64,000 nucleotides of DNA from Lysobacter sp. BMK333-48F3. GTDB taxonomy: Bacteria; Pseudomonadota; Gammaproteobacteria; Xanthomonadales; Xanthomonadaceae. The DNA is taken from NCBI RefSeq assembly GCF_019733395.1, contig NZ_JAIHOO010000001.1, positions 1,240,001 to 1,304,000 on the forward strand, in the 5' to 3' direction. Both the position numbers and the translations under genes were made by a program. Under the pieces are notes generated by a model. That model saw nothing but the letters and a program-made list of their open reading frames with translations, made no database searches and was not told the DNA's origin. Below, piece by piece: positions 10,805-20,502 of this stretch; the stretch's first letter is position 1; each line of letters begins with the position of its first letter.

Positions 10805-11497
10805 TCAGGCCGCCGCGGCCGGCGCGTGCTGGCGGATTAGCCGCTCGACCAGGACATCGACATCGGCCTCGGCGCGCTCGATCGACGCCCGCAGTCCTTC
10901 GCCGCCGAATTCGTCGTACTCGATCGCCGCGCCGTGATGGTCGACGATGCCGATGTAGCGCATCGGCGTGCGCACGCCGGGCTCGACGTGGTTGATCGCC
11001 TCCAGCCGTTCGCCGGCGCCGTAGCCGACGTCGCCGCGCGAGCTCAGCAGCACCAGGCTCTTGCCGGCGCCGGCCAGCATCGGCCAGTACGGCTCGCCCT
11101 GGCGCTGGCGGTCGAAGCCGAAGGTGCGGCCGACCCGCACCACGTTGTCGATCCAGGCCTTGAACTGGGCCGGCATGCCGAAGTTGTACATCGGCACGCC
11201 GGCGACGATCACGTCGGCGGCGATCAGCTCGTCGACCAGGGCGTCGCTCTCGGCCAGGGTCTCGTGCATCCACGGCAGGCGCTGGTCCTGCGGGGTGAAA
11301 GCGGCATGGATCCAGGCGCCGGTGACCGGCGACGGAGGAGCGGTACCGACGTCGCGATAGACGACCTCGTCGCCGGGACGGATTTCGCGCCAGCGGCGCA
11401 CGAAGCGCTCGCTCAGGCGGCGGCTGTGCGAGCCGTAGCGGCTGCGTTCGGAGGTATCGGAGCGGGCGCTGGAATCCAGGTGCAGCAGGCGGGTCAT
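10805..11497 (-). CDS. azoR: FMN-dependent NADH-azoreductase
   Basis: 230 aa flavodoxin-fold oxidoreductase. The N-terminal LHLDSSARSDTSERSRYGSHSRRL matches the AzoR phosphate-binding region, with VPMYNFGMPAQFKAWIDNVVRVGRTF and LLSSRGDVGYG forming the FMN site. Reduces quinones and azo compounds with NAD(P)H and probably protects against electrophile stress. The start at 11497 precedes the first beta strand; the frame extends upstream without similarity. Divergent from a LysR regulator 139 bp away, which probably controls it (inference). Cytoplasmic. Confidence 0.9.
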   Translation of the reverse strand: MTRLLHLDSSARSDTSERSRYGSHSRRLSERFVRRWREIRPGDEVVYRDVGTAPPSPVTGAWIHAAFTPQDQRLPWMHETLAESDALVDELIAADVIVAGVPMYNFGMPAQFKAWIDNVVRVGRTFGFDRQRQGEPYWPMLAGAGKSLVLLSSRGDVGYGAGERLEAINHVEPGVRTPMRYIGIVDHHGAAIEYDEFGGEGLRASIERAEADVDVLVERLIRQHAPAAAA

Positions 11498-11559
11498 GGC
11501 GGCGGTCTCGGGTTCGGTGATGGATGAGCCCTGTTGGCGCATTCGCGGGCACATCCGGG

Positions 11560-11625
11560 CTGGAAGCCATGTTGAATCCGCCCGACCGAGGCGACAAACT
11601 CCGATTTCTCAGCAAACGGATTATT
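11560..11625. promoter_or_regulatory. Possible LysR operator between azoreductase and its regulator
   Basis: TTGAATCCG at about 11573-11581 and CGGATTATT at about 11614-11622 are inverted copies (AATCCG / CGGATT) in the divergent gap, a plausible LysR-type recognition and activation pair. The region is AT-rich compared with its surroundings, fitting promoters. Seen by eye only. Confidence 0.3.
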
Positions 11626-11636
11626 TTTTCTCATCC

Positions 11637-12530
11637 ATGAGCCGCCCCCGCCTGCCCCCGCTCGGCGCCCTGCGCGCGTTCGAAGCCGCCGCCCGCCTGG
11701 CCAGCTTCAAGCGCGCCGCCGACGAGCTGTCGGTAACCCCGACCGCGATCAGCCACCAGATCCGCCTGCTCGAAGAGCAACTGGGCGTGCGCCTGTTCGA
11801 ACGTCAGACCCGGCGCGTGGCCCTGACCGCCGAGGCGGCCCTGCTCTATCCGGTGCTGCGCGACGGCTTCGACGCCTTCGCCGAGGCGGTCGCAGCGATC
11901 GCGGCGCGGCGGCAGCGGCGCGCGCTGACCCTGTCGGCGACGCTGTCGTTCACCGCCAAATGGCTGGTGCCGAAGGTGGCCTCGTTCCGCGCCGCGCAAC
12001 CGCAGCTGGACCTGCGCCTGCACGCCTCCGACGATCCGGTCGACCTGGCCGCCGGGGTCGCCGACGCGGCGATCCGCTACGGCCGCGGCCCCTACCCCGG
12101 TCTGGTCGCCGAACGCCTGATCGAGAACCGTTTCGCCCCGGTGTGCAATCCGCGCCTGGGCTTGCGCCGGCCGCAGGACTTGCGCGAGCACGCGCTGCTG
12201 CATTCGGAATGGCGCCATCCCACCGCCGACACGCCGACCTGGCGCAACTGGTGCGCGCTGGCCGGCGTCGAAGGCCTGGACGTGGAGGCGGGGCTGCGCT
12301 TCACCGACGAGAGCCATGCCATCCAGGCCGCGATCGCCGGCCACGGCGTGGCCCTGCTCAGCCTGGCCCTGGTCGCCGACGACCTGGCCGCCGGCACCCT
12401 GGTGCAACCCTTCGGAGCCGAGTTGGCGCTGGAAGGCTATCCGCACTGGCTGGTGTACCCGCAAGGGGCGCCGCGCGCGGAAGTGCTGGCGCTGCGCGAC
12501 TGGCTGCGCGCGCAGGCCGCGCTGGCCTAG
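11637..12530 (+). CDS. LysR-family regulator (GcvA-like), divergent from azoreductase
   Basis: 297 aa. N-terminal winged helix (LGALRAFEAAARLASFKRAADELSVTPTAISHQIRLLEEQLGVRLFER, in parts) typical of the GcvA subgroup, then a periplasmic-binding-protein-like effector domain. ATG at 11637 is chosen because the HTH begins within ten residues; the frame could open at 11496 but would then overlap the azoreductase start. Expected to sense a small ligand and activate the divergent gene. Confidence 0.9.
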   Translation: MSRPRLPPLGALRAFEAAARLASFKRAADELSVTPTAISHQIRLLEEQLGVRLFERQTRRVALTAEAALLYPVLRDGFDAFAEAVAAIAARRQRRALTLSATLSFTAKWLVPKVASFRAAQPQLDLRLHASDDPVDLAAGVADAAIRYGRGPYPGLVAERLIENRFAPVCNPRLGLRRPQDLREHALLHSEWRHPTADTPTWRNWCALAGVEGLDVEAGLRFTDESHAIQAAIAGHGVALLSLALVADDLAAGTLVQPFGAELALEGYPHWLVYPQGAPRAEVLALRDWLRAQAALA

Positions 12531-12534
12531 ACGA

Positions 12535-12945
12535 TCAGCCTTCGGCGCGTTGGCGTGCGGTTTGGTAACGCTGCTCCTGGCTCAGCCCGCCGTAGCCGTA
12601 AGCGGCCGCGCGCGCATCGATGATGTGGATGTAGGACGTGTCGTGCGCGTCGCCGAGCAGGGCCGACAGGCCGGCATGCATGCGCTGCAGATAGCGCGCT
12701 TTCTCGGCCTTGGTGTTGGTCTCGTCGGTGATGCTGATGTCCAGGTGATAGGCGCTGCGCTGGTGTTCGAGCAGGCTGCGCCCGTCGATGAACCAATGGC
12801 CGCGATCGACGAACTGGATCGCGACGGCGACCAGCTCGCGCGGCTTGCCGAGCACCTCGACGGTGAGGTCGGCGACCAAGGCCGCGGCGGCGCGCGCCAG
12901 TTCGGCGTCGGGCGCGGCGGAAATCTGCAGGGCGATGTGCGGCAT
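12535..12945 (-). CDS. Tautomerase-family protein
   Basis: 136 aa, starting M-P-H-I, so Pro becomes the N-terminal catalytic base after Met removal, as in 4-oxalocrotonate tautomerase / MIF superfamily enzymes. The later IQFVDRGHWFIDGRSL and YHLDISITDETNTKAEKARYL (in parts) fit the longer tautomerase type. Natural substrate unknown. Convergent, 4 bp from the LysR stop at 12530, and divergent from a second LysR gene starting at 13069, likely its regulator. Confidence 0.85.
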   Translation of the reverse strand: MPHIALQISAAPDAELARAAAALVADLTVEVLGKPRELVAVAIQFVDRGHWFIDGRSLLEHQRSAYHLDISITDETNTKAEKARYLQRMHAGLSALLGDAHDTSYIHIIDARAAAYGYGGLSQEQRYQTARQRAEG

Positions 12946-13068
12946 CAGCGTTCTCCGTGGCGGGCCGGGTTCGGCCCGGGAATGTCGCCAGGTTAGGCTT
13001 GCGCCATCCATCGGCAAAGCGGGAAGATCGGACGGAATCCATCGGCTTTCCCGATGTAAGGACGGACC

Positions 13069-13932
13069 ATGGCCGGCTTCGACCTGGAACAGCTCAAGGC
13101 CTTCGTCGCGGTCGCCGACGCCGGCAGCATCTCCGCCGGCGCGGCGCGGGTGTTCCGCTCGCAATCGGCGGTCAGCGAGCAACTGCAGAAGCTCGAGCGC
13201 GCCGCCGGCGCGGCGCTGCTGTTGCGCTCGCGCCACGGCGTGGCGCCCACCGCGGCCGGCCAGCGCCTGCTCGGCCATGCCCGGCAATTGCTCGCGCTGG
13301 GCGAGCTGGCCCTGCACGACGTGCGCCGCGAGCTGCGCCGCACCGAACTGCGCCTGGGCATCAGCGACTACTACCGCCCCGACGACATCGCCGGGTTGCT
13401 GCGGCATCTGACCCGCCACTGCCCGCAGCTGCGGCTGCAGGTCGCGCTGGGCACCAGCGCGGCGATCGCCCGCGGCCATGCCGAAGGCGCTTACGACGCG
13501 GCGCTGGTCATGCAGGTCGACACGGCCGGCACGGCGCGCGCCAGCGACGGCGCGCTGCCGCTGCGGCGCGAGCCCCTGGCCTGGGTCGCCGCCGCGGGCC
13601 TGGACCTGCGCGGCGAGGATCAGTTGCCGCTGGTGCTGCTGCCGCCGGAGTGCGCCCTGCATCGGCTGGCGATGGAACGGCTGCGCAAGCATCGCAGCGC
13701 CTGCCGCCTGGCCCACCAGGCCAGCGGCGTCGCCGGCCTGCAGGCGGCGCTGCGCGCCGGACTCGGCCTGGGCTGCCTCAATGCCTCGGCGATCGGCGAC
13801 GGCCTGGCGGTGGCGCATTCGCCGCGCCTGCCCGCGCTGCCGGACTGCAGTTTCCGCCTGATCCTGCCGTCGTCCGGCGCCAATGCCGCGGTGCGCGAAG
13901 CCGGCGCCGCCCTGCACGCCTATTTCGCGTAG
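13069..13932 (+). CDS. LysR-family regulator divergent from tautomerase
   Basis: 287 aa. HTH domain FDLEQLKAFVAVADAGSIS...FRSQSAVSEQLQKLERAAGAALL, effector domain with the usual LysR substrate-binding layout. Begins 123 bp from the divergent tautomerase ATG. Two successive metabolic-gene / LysR divergent pairs (here and 10.8-12.5 kb) lie back to back; regulatory targets are inferred from position. Confidence 0.88.
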   Translation: MAGFDLEQLKAFVAVADAGSISAGAARVFRSQSAVSEQLQKLERAAGAALLLRSRHGVAPTAAGQRLLGHARQLLALGELALHDVRRELRRTELRLGISDYYRPDDIAGLLRHLTRHCPQLRLQVALGTSAAIARGHAEGAYDAALVMQVDTAGTARASDGALPLRREPLAWVAAAGLDLRGEDQLPLVLLPPECALHRLAMERLRKHRSACRLAHQASGVAGLQAALRAGLGLGCLNASAIGDGLAVAHSPRLPALPDCSFRLILPSSGANAAVREAGAALHAYFA

Positions 13933-13936
13933 CCCC

Positions 13937-14104
13937 CTGTAGGAGCGGCGTGAGCCGCGACAGCCGCAGCGACGCGACAGCGCGCGCCGACCCGGAGACG
14001 ATCGAATCCGCAGGCGCAACGATGAAGAGCCCGGAACATCCGGGCTGCGGCGACACCGCTCGCGCGCACCGCTGCGGTGGTCGCGGCTTACGCCGCTCCT
14101 ACAG
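13937..14104. repeat. REPIN-like inverted pair between convergent genes
   Basis: Left arm CTGTAGGAGCGGCGTGAGCCGCGAC at 13937-13961, right arm its inverse at 14080-14104. Inner flanks also pair (GCCGCAGCG near 13963-13971 against CGCTGCGG near 14070-14077). The element fills the whole gap between the LysR stop and the ung stop and could fold as one long hairpin. Confidence 0.85.
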
Positions 14105-14112
14105 GAGGGGAG

Positions 14113-14817
14113 CTACAGCTGCTCGCGTGGCGGCAGGGTCCAGTCGATCGGCGCCAGCCCCTGGCGCGCCAGATACTCGTTGGCGGCGGAGAAATGGCCG
14201 CAGCCGATGAAACCGCGGTGCGCCGACAAGGGCGAGGGATGCGGCGCCTTGAGCACGCGATGGCGGCGCGGGTCGATGACCTTGCCCTTGGCCTGGGCGT
14301 AGCTGCCCCAGAGCAGGAACACCAGCCCTTCGCGTTCGCGATTGAGCACGTCGACGACGTGGTCGGTGAAGCCTTCCCAGCCCTTGCCCTGGTGCGCGCC
14401 GGCGCGGCCTTCCTCGACCGTCAGCACCGCATTGAGCAGCAGCACGCCGCGCCGGGCCCACGGCAGCAGGCAGCCGTGACCGGGCCGGGCGATGCCCAGA
14501 TCGCGCTGGATCTCCTTGAAGATGTTGTCCAGCGACGGCGGCACCGCTACGCCCGGCTGCACCGAGAAGCACAGCCCGTGCGCCTGGCCGTAGCCGTGGT
14601 ACGGGTCCTGGCCCAGCACCACCACCTTGACCTGCTCGAACGGGGTCGCGTCGAAGGCGGAGAAAATCTGCGGCCCGGGCGGGAAGATCCGCGCGCCGGC
14701 GTTCTTGCGTTCGCGCAGGAAGCGCGACAGCGACTGCATGTCCTCGCGCCCGAACCAGTCGCCGATGCGCGCCTTCCACGACGGGTCGAGCTTGATGTCG
14801 CGATCGCCGTCGCTCAT
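14113..14817 (-). CDS. ung: Uracil-DNA glycosylase
   Basis: 234 aa family-1 UDG, removing uracil from DNA as the first step of base-excision repair. Catalytic water-activating motif [32 protein letters not shown] and the [11 protein letters not shown] minor-groove loop are all intact, and length matches E. coli Ung. Its ATG overlaps the stop of the upstream double-receiver gene by 4 bp (14814-14817), so it is translated as the second gene of an operon. Confidence 0.96.
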   Translation of the reverse strand: MSDGDRDIKLDPSWKARIGDWFGREDMQSLSRFLRERKNAGARIFPPGPQIFSAFDATPFEQVKVVVLGQDPYHGYGQAHGLCFSVQPGVAVPPSLDNIFKEIQRDLGIARPGHGCLLPWARRGVLLLNAVLTVEEGRAGAHQGKGWEGFTDHVVDVLNREREGLVFLLWGSYAQAKGKVIDPRRHRVLKAPHPSPLSAHRGFIGCGHFSAANEYLARQGLAPIDWTLPPREQL

Positions 14818-15671
14818 GCCGGCAGCACCGCGCTGGGCTCGGACAGCCGCGACAGGCGCAGCTGGAACAGGGTCTTGGTCACCAGCAGGCGTTCTTCGAT
14901 CGGCTTGAGCACCAGGTCGTTGGCGCCGGCGCGCAGCAGCTCGCTCTGGTTGTCGCGGTTGGCGTCGCCGGTCATCACCAGCACCGGCAGGCGGCGCTTG
15001 CCGTAGCCGAAGTCGCCGCGCAGGCGCGCCAGCAGGTCCTTGCCGCCGAGTTCGCCCTTCAGATAGACGTCGGTCAGCACCAGGTCGGCGCCGGCGTCGC
15101 CGCCGTCGCGGCCGCTGGCGCGATGCGCTTCCAGGTGCTCCAGCGCCTCTTCCACGCCGATGAAGTGCAGCACCTGCAGCGCATGCCGCTCGAGCATGCG
15201 CTTGGTCGCCACCGCCACCACCCGGCTGTCCTCGACGTAGAGCACGCGCGCGCCGGGAATCGGCTGCGGCTGGACGTAGCCGCGGATGAAGGCGGCCAGC
15301 GCGGCCGGGCCGAGCGACTTGTCGAAATAGTCGGTTACGTCTTCGGTGAAGCGGCGCGCCTCCAGGTGCGACTGGGCGTCGCTGGAGACCACGATCACCG
15401 GCACGTAGGCCTGGCCTGCGGCTTCGCGCACCGCGCGCGCCAGGGCGATGCCGTCGCCGTCGGGCAGCACCAGGGCGGTGGTGACCAGGTCGACCTCGCC
15501 GTGATCCAGCGCCAGCTTGGCCTCGATGATGTTGCCGCACTGGACCAGGCGCAGGTTGGGCAGCTCGCGCAACAGCACGTCGGCGATCAGCTTGCGCACC
15601 AGCTTGGAGCCGTCGACCACCATCACCCGCGGTGCGGCGCTATCGAAATGTCGCAGATTCTGGCTTTGCAT
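14814..15671 (-). CDS. Double-receiver response-regulator protein, first receiver degenerate
   Basis: 285 aa with two CheY-like domains and no output domain. In domain 1 (about 14-135) the phospho-acceptor position in [14 protein letters not shown] is Ala instead of Asp, although DYFDK keeps the lysine. In domain 2 (about 142-270) [14 protein letters not shown] keeps the acceptor Asp and LKPIEE the lysine. Domain 1 is therefore probably a pseudo-receiver. No HTH, GGDEF, EAL or kinase part is present, so it likely acts by protein contact. Located upstream of, and overlapping, ung; no cognate kinase nearby. Confidence 0.88.
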   Translation of the reverse strand: MQSQNLRHFDSAAPRVMVVDGSKLVRKLIADVLLRELPNLRLVQCGNIIEAKLALDHGEVDLVTTALVLPDGDGIALARAVREAAGQAYVPVIVVSSDAQSHLEARRFTEDVTDYFDKSLGPAALAAFIRGYVQPQPIPGARVLYVEDSRVVAVATKRMLERHALQVLHFIGVEEALEHLEAHRASGRDGGDAGADLVLTDVYLKGELGGKDLLARLRGDFGYGKRRLPVLVMTGDANRDNQSELLRAGANDLVLKPIEERLLVTKTLFQLRLSRLSEPSAVLPA

Positions 15672-15832
15672 GGCGTCGATGATTACCGGGTCGGCGACGC
15701 GCGTCCGGCGCCGGCGGGCGCCGATGCGCGGCGCGCAGGCGGGGGAACCCAGATTCTAGGCGCAAGCGGTCGCAGATTCCGAGTCTTGCGCATCAGGTCC
15801 GCGCGCCTCGCGCTCGGTGCGCGGGCGCCGGC

Positions 15833-16834
15833 TCAACCGCGACCGGCTCGCGCCTGGCGCAGGTGGTGGCCGGTGACCAGGCCGGCGCCGAACCAGCCCA
15901 GCGCGGCCGAACCGGCCAGGATCGCCAGCGCCTGCAGCGGACCGAAGCCCTCCAGCACGAACCGGCTGCCGTAGCTGGCGGCAAGCGCGCCCAGCGGCTC
16001 GCGCAGGCTGCGGTCGGCCGCGGTCAGCAGCGCCAGCGCGACCGCGCCGGCGGCCAGGCCGTAGCAGGCGCCCAGGTACAGGAACGGCCGGCGGATGAAA
16101 CCGTCGGTGGCGCCGAGCAGTTGCAGCACGCCGATCTCCTCGCGCCGCGACTGGATGTCCAGGCGCACGGTGTTGCCGACCACCAGCAACGCGCCCAGGC
16201 CGAGCCCGAGCGCCAGCATCCAGGCCAGGCGGCTGCCGAAGCGCAGCCAGCCGTCCAGGCGCTGGCGCCAGCCGGCGTCGTGCTGGACCAGGTCGGCCTC
16301 GGCCAACGCGCCCAGCGACTGCGCCAGGGCCAGTTCGTCGCCCTTGGGCGTCACCACCAGCAGGCTCGGCAGCGGATTGCCCTCGATCGCGCTGAGGGTA
16401 TCGCCGAGGCCACTCTTCTCGCGCAGCTCGGCCAGGCCCTGCTCGGGCGTGCGCAACTCGACCGCGCCGACCTCGGGCCGCGCGCGCAGTTCCGCGGCCA
16501 GGGCGCGGGCGCGCTCGAGCGCGATCTCCGGTTTGAGGAACAGGCTGATCTGGCGCGAACGCTGCACGTCGCCGGCGAAGCGCTCGATATTGCTCAGCGC
16601 CGCCCACAGCCCCAGCGGCAAGGCCAGCGCCACCGCCATCACCCCGATCGTCAGCAGCGCCGCCCAGGGCTTGCGCAGCAGCCGGCCGAGGCTGGCGACC
16701 AGGCTGTGCAGGTGATGCTCGAACCACGGCCCCAATCCGGAGCGCGCGGCGGCGGCGATGGCGTCGTCGTGGTCGTACTTGTAGTCGGGAGCGCCGGCGA
16801 GCGGCTCGCGGCGGTCCTGCGGCATTGCGTTCAT
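15833..16834 (-). CDS. ftsX: Cell-division protein FtsX
   Basis: 333 aa membrane partner of the FtsE ATPase, acting at the septum to control amidase activators. A cytoplasmic N-terminus is followed by a first transmembrane segment at about 62-84, a periplasmic domain of about 110 residues and three C-terminal membrane segments, the classic 4-TM FtsX layout, with the LLVVGNTVRLDIQSRREEIGVLQLLGATDGFIR core. Starts inside the ftsE stop (16831-16834 overlap). A longer unrelated frame on the same strand is a shadow. Confidence 0.94.
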   Translation of the reverse strand: MNAMPQDRREPLAGAPDYKYDHDDAIAAAARSGLGPWFEHHLHSLVASLGRLLRKPWAALLTIGVMAVALALPLGLWAALSNIERFAGDVQRSRQISLFLKPEIALERARALAAELRARPEVGAVELRTPEQGLAELREKSGLGDTLSAIEGNPLPSLLVVTPKGDELALAQSLGALAEADLVQHDAGWRQRLDGWLRFGSRLAWMLALGLGLGALLVVGNTVRLDIQSRREEIGVLQLLGATDGFIRRPFLYLGACYGLAAGAVALALLTAADRSLREPLGALAASYGSRFVLEGFGPLQALAILAGSAALGWFGAGLVTGHHLRQARAGRG

Positions 16835-17517
16835 TCGGCCAGATCCTCGGGCGCGATGTCGTCGACCAGGCGGCCCTGGTTCAGCACCAGCACGCGCTTG
16901 CGCATGCGCTTGACCAGAGCCAGGTCGTGGCTGGCGACCAGCACGCTGGTGCCGCGCTCGGGCAGCGACTGGAACAGGGCCATGATTTCCGCCGACAGGG
17001 TCGGGTCGAGATTGCCGGTGGGTTCGTCGGCGACCAGCAGGCGCGGTTCGCCGACGATCGCGCGGGCGATGCCGACGCGCTGCTGCTCGCCGGCCGACAA
17101 CTGGCCCGGCAAGGCTTCGGCGCGCGCGCCCAGGCCGACTTTCTCCAGCGTGGCGCGCACGCGCCGGCTGATGTCGGGCCGGCGCAGGCCGCGCAGCAGC
17201 AAAGGCAGGGCGACGTTGTCGGCGACGCTGCGGTCGGCGAGCAGGCGGTGGTCCTGGAACACCACCCCGATCTCGCGCCGGTGCAGGGCGATGCGCCGGC
17301 CGCCGACCTTGTGCAGGCTGCGTTCGCCGAACAGCACCGTGCCGCGGCTGGGGCGTTCGCTGAGATGGATCAGCTTGAGCAAGGTGCTCTTGCCGGCGCC
17401 GGAGTGGCCGGTGAGGAACAGCATCTCGCCGGGCGCCACCTCGAAGCTGACTTCGCTGAGAGCCTGGTGGCCGCTGTCGTAGCGTTTGCTGACGTTGTCG
17501 AAGCGCAGGACGGTCAT
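16831..17517 (-). CDS. ftsE: Cell-division ATP-binding protein FtsE
   Basis: 228 aa ABC ATPase. Walker A GHSGAGKST, signature LSAGEQQRVGIARAI and Walker B LLVADEPTGNLD are all present. Works with FtsX at the divisome. The start at 17517 (MTVLRFDNVSKRY) fits the family; upstream frame extension lacks homology. Stop overlaps the ftsX ATG by 4 bp. Confidence 0.96.
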   Translation of the reverse strand: MTVLRFDNVSKRYDSGHQALSEVSFEVAPGEMLFLTGHSGAGKSTLLKLIHLSERPSRGTVLFGERSLHKVGGRRIALHRREIGVVFQDHRLLADRSVADNVALPLLLRGLRRPDISRRVRATLEKVGLGARAEALPGQLSAGEQQRVGIARAIVGEPRLLVADEPTGNLDPTLSAEIMALFQSLPERGTSVLVASHDLALVKRMRKRVLVLNQGRLVDDIAPEDLAE

Positions 17518-17795
17518 GGCGGAAGTATCGCAGAGCGAATCGCCGGCTTCATCACGTTTCGGCATTCGGGTTTGGCCTATGGTCGCGCTGCGGTCGACGC
17601 GGCATCGTCGACGTGCCCGACGACACAGACCGACCGTTCAGGCCGGCACGGATCGCGCGACCGCAGGCCAGCGTCCGCCGCACGGCGCCCTGGCGCAGCG
17701 ACACCCCTGGCGACGCTTCCCAGTCCGACATCGCACACGCCGCGCCGGCCGACCGGCGACGGCGGACCGCCTTCGTCCACGACTAGGAGCCCACC

Positions 17796-18233
17796 ATGCA
17801 CACTCTTCCGGCCTCGCTGGCGCTCGCCGGCCTGTTCGCGCTCGGCCTGTACGCCCACGACGCCCGCGCCGAGCAATACGACCCGCCGCTGAACATCGGC
17901 ACCCTGGCCTGCCCGGCCGGTTCCACCGGCTACGGCAATGCGCGCTTCATCGTCTTTCCCTCGTTCGGCAGCGCGCCGCCGAACTGGCGCATGACGATCT
18001 GGTGCAGCGCCGGCGGCAGCGGCCGCCGCGGCCATTTCGAACCCGGCGGCGGCGGCGTGTTCACCGCCTGGCCCTATGCCGGCGGCGCGTTCGGCATCGG
18101 CTGGCCGGCCTCGCCGAACTACGGCAACCAGTACCAGTCGCTCGACATCGACAGCGACGGCGACCTGGACGTGTTCCAGTTGGTGGAAACCGCGGCCAAC
18201 ACCTGGTCGGTGTACCTCAGCCGCACGCTGTAG
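17796..18233 (+). CDS. Small secreted protein of unknown function
   Basis: 145 aa. Signal peptide of about 25 residues (hydrophobic LALAGLFALGLYAHDARA, cleavage after ARA). The mature protein is glycine- and aromatic-rich with two cysteines (LACPAG, IWCSAG) that could form a disulfide, and ends with DIDSDGDLDVFQLV, a D-x-D-x-D calcium-binding-like loop as in FG-GAP/dockerin-type motifs. I do not recognise the family. ATG chosen because it sits directly before the signal peptide, with TAGGAG 7 bp upstream. Confidence 0.75.
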   Translation: MHTLPASLALAGLFALGLYAHDARAEQYDPPLNIGTLACPAGSTGYGNARFIVFPSFGSAPPNWRMTIWCSAGGSGRRGHFEPGGGGVFTAWPYAGGAFGIGWPASPNYGNQYQSLDIDSDGDLDVFQLVETAANTWSVYLSRTL

Positions 18234-18284
18234 GCGGCCGCGCTGTAGACAGCCGCCGTAACCGGCACGTCCGCCAGGACGGCC

Positions 18285-18344
18285 GTGCGCGGAGCTTGCG
18301 TGCGCGGAGCTTGCGTGCGCGGGGAGTGCGCGGGCGGTGCTTGC
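18285..18344. repeat. 15-nt tandem repeat between convergent genes
   Basis: GTGCGCGGAGCTTGC twice without change (18285-18299, 18300-18314), then two degenerate units to 18344. Fills part of the 241-bp gap between the small secreted protein and the rhlB stop; the rest is GC-rich without clear signals. Confidence 0.85.
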
Positions 18345-18474
18345 GCAGGCCCGGCGGTGCGGGCGCGCGGATGGCGAGCGCCCGGCCGGTCAGCGGCCGG
18401 GGTCCGCGGGCGCGGGCCAGGCCCGCGCGGGCGAAGCGACGGCGGCCGGCTCGCGAGCCGGCCGCCGGGACGCG

Positions 18475-20247
18475 TCAGTGCTGGCTGCGCGGCGGACGCG
18501 CGACCAGCGACTTGAGCTTGCGGCCGATGCGGCCGAGCAACGAGGGCTTGCCCTCGGCCGACGCGGCCGCAGCGGCGGGCGCCGGCTTGGCGGCCGGCTT
18601 CGCAGCCGCGGCCGGGGCCGGGCGGGTCGCGCCGGTCGGTGCGGCAGCGGCAGGAGCGGCGGCGCCCTCGGCGCCTTCGATGCGGCGACCGCCGCGACGG
18701 CGGCGGCGCTTGCGCGGCGCGCGCTCGCCTTCGACGGCCGGCGCGGCGGCGGGCGCGGCGCCTTCCGCACGCGGGGCGCGCGGCGGACGCGGCGCGGCGG
18801 CTTCGCCGCCCGCGGCAACGGCGGCGGCGGGAGCGCCGTCTTCGCTGCGCGGACGCTCGCGGCGCGGCGCACCGTCGCGACGGCCTTCGCTGCGGCCGCC
18901 GCGGCCCGAGCCGGAGCCCGAACCGCCGCTGCGGCTGCGGCCGCCGCCGCGGCGCTGTTCGTCGGCGGCGCGCTGCTCGCGCGCCTCCTTGAAGATCGCG
19001 CCGATGCTCTCGTTGTCCTCGTCGGACTCGCCTTCCGCGCCGGCGGGGAGCGCGCGCGGCGCGCGCGGCAGCGCGACCAGCATTTCCGGCGTCACGTGCT
19101 CGCCCGGGATCTTCTGCTCGATGTAGGCCTCGATGTCGGGCAGCGAGATGCCGTAGCGCTCGCAGGCGAAGCTGATCGCATCGCCCTCGGCGCCCAGGCG
19201 CGCGGTGCGGCCGATGCGGTGGACGTAGTCCTCGGCATCGAACGGCAGGTCGTAGTTGTAGACGTGGCTGACGCCGTCGATGTGCAGGCCGCGCGCGGCC
19301 ACGTCGGTGGCGACCAGGATCTCCAGCTGGCCGGCCTGGAACTTGCGCAGCAACGACTCGCGCTTCTTCTGCGGCACGTCGCCGGACAGCACGCCGACGC
19401 GGTAGCCGGCCTTCTCCAGGCTGCGCGCGACGCGCTCGACGAACGCCTTGGTGTTGACGAACACCATCGTGCGCGCGCCTTCGCTGCGCGACAGCAAACC
19501 CAGCAGCAGCGGGATCTTCTCTTCGTCGGCCGGGTAGTAGATCTTCTGGCGGACGCGCGCGGCGGTGACGGTCTCGGCTTCGACGACGAGCTTTTCCGGC
19601 TCGTTCATGTGCTCGTAGGCCAGCTCCAGCACGCGGTGGCTGAGGGTGGCCGAGAACAGCAGGGTCTGGCGGGTGGTGCGTTCGGGCATGCGCCGCAGCA
19701 GGAAGCGGATGTCCTTGATGAAGCCCAGGTCGAACATCCGGTCGGCTTCGTCGAGCACGCACATCTCGCAGGCGTGCAGCGACACCACCTTGTGCTGCTT
19801 GACGTAGTCGATCAGCCGGCCCGGGGTGGCGATGATGATGTCGGCGCCCTTCTGCAGCAGCTCGCGCTGCTTGTCGTAGTCGACGCCGCCGTAGACCAGG
19901 GCGAACTTCAGGCCCAGGTCGGAGCCGAACTTGACCGCGTCCTTGTGGATCTGGATCGCCAGTTCGCGGGTCGGGGCCAGGATCAGCGCGCGCGGGTCTT
20001 CCGGCTTGCGCTCGGCCAGGGCCGGGCGGGTCAGCAGGCGGTTCATCACCGCGACCAGGAAGGCCAGGGTCTTGCCGGTGCCGGTCTGGGCCTGGCCGGC
20101 GACGTCGCGCCCGGTCAGGGCGATCGGCAGGGTCAGCGCCTGGATCGGCGTGCAGCGCGAGAATCCGGCGGCCTCCAGCCCGGCCAGCAGGCTCGGGTGC
20201 AGATCGAACGAGGAAAACGTTACATCGGTTAAAGGCTTGTCGCTCAT
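18475..20247 (-). CDS. rhlB: DEAD-box ATP-dependent RNA helicase RhlB
   Basis: 590 aa. Q motif with [37 protein letters not shown] (DEAD), SAT and [10 protein letters not shown] are present, giving a complete two-RecA helicase of about 400 residues. The C-terminal extension of roughly 190 residues is low complexity: first [23 protein letters not shown], then Pro/Ala-rich, ending basic. Such tails bind RNA and RNase E-type partners. It is divergent from trxA with rho following, the same rhlB / trxA / rho order as in E. coli, supporting the RhlB call over other DEAD-box helicases. Confidence 0.92.
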   Translation of the reverse strand: MSDKPLTDVTFSSFDLHPSLLAGLEAAGFSRCTPIQALTLPIALTGRDVAGQAQTGTGKTLAFLVAVMNRLLTRPALAERKPEDPRALILAPTRELAIQIHKDAVKFGSDLGLKFALVYGGVDYDKQRELLQKGADIIIATPGRLIDYVKQHKVVSLHACEMCVLDEADRMFDLGFIKDIRFLLRRMPERTTRQTLLFSATLSHRVLELAYEHMNEPEKLVVEAETVTAARVRQKIYYPADEEKIPLLLGLLSRSEGARTMVFVNTKAFVERVARSLEKAGYRVGVLSGDVPQKKRESLLRKFQAGQLEILVATDVAARGLHIDGVSHVYNYDLPFDAEDYVHRIGRTARLGAEGDAISFACERYGISLPDIEAYIEQKIPGEHVTPEMLVALPRAPRALPAGAEGESDEDNESIGAIFKEAREQRAADEQRRGGGRSRSGGSGSGSGRGGRSEGRRDGAPRRERPRSEDGAPAAAVAAGGEAAAPRPPRAPRAEGAAPAAAPAVEGERAPRKRRRRRGGRRIEGAEGAAAPAAAAPTGATRPAPAAAAKPAAKPAPAAAAASAEGKPSLLGRIGRKLKSLVARPPRSQH

Positions 20248-20502
20248 GCGTTTCAGAAGTCCGCGCCGTTCGGGCGCCGTAGGTTGTCGCTTGCGTGGGT
20301 GGCGTCGGCGAAGCAGACTGCCGGGGCCGAGCCGGCGCCCGAGTCTGGACTCCGCGGCGGGCTCGATGAGGCCGTGGCGCAGCCCTTGAAGGTGCCGCGA
20401 AACGCCCCAGTTTAACGTAAGCCCTCACCCGGCATGGCCTTCCGGGTGTTCCATTCAAGATTCATCTGTACCGTACGGTCCAGTATCCCGCAGGAGACCC
20501 CC

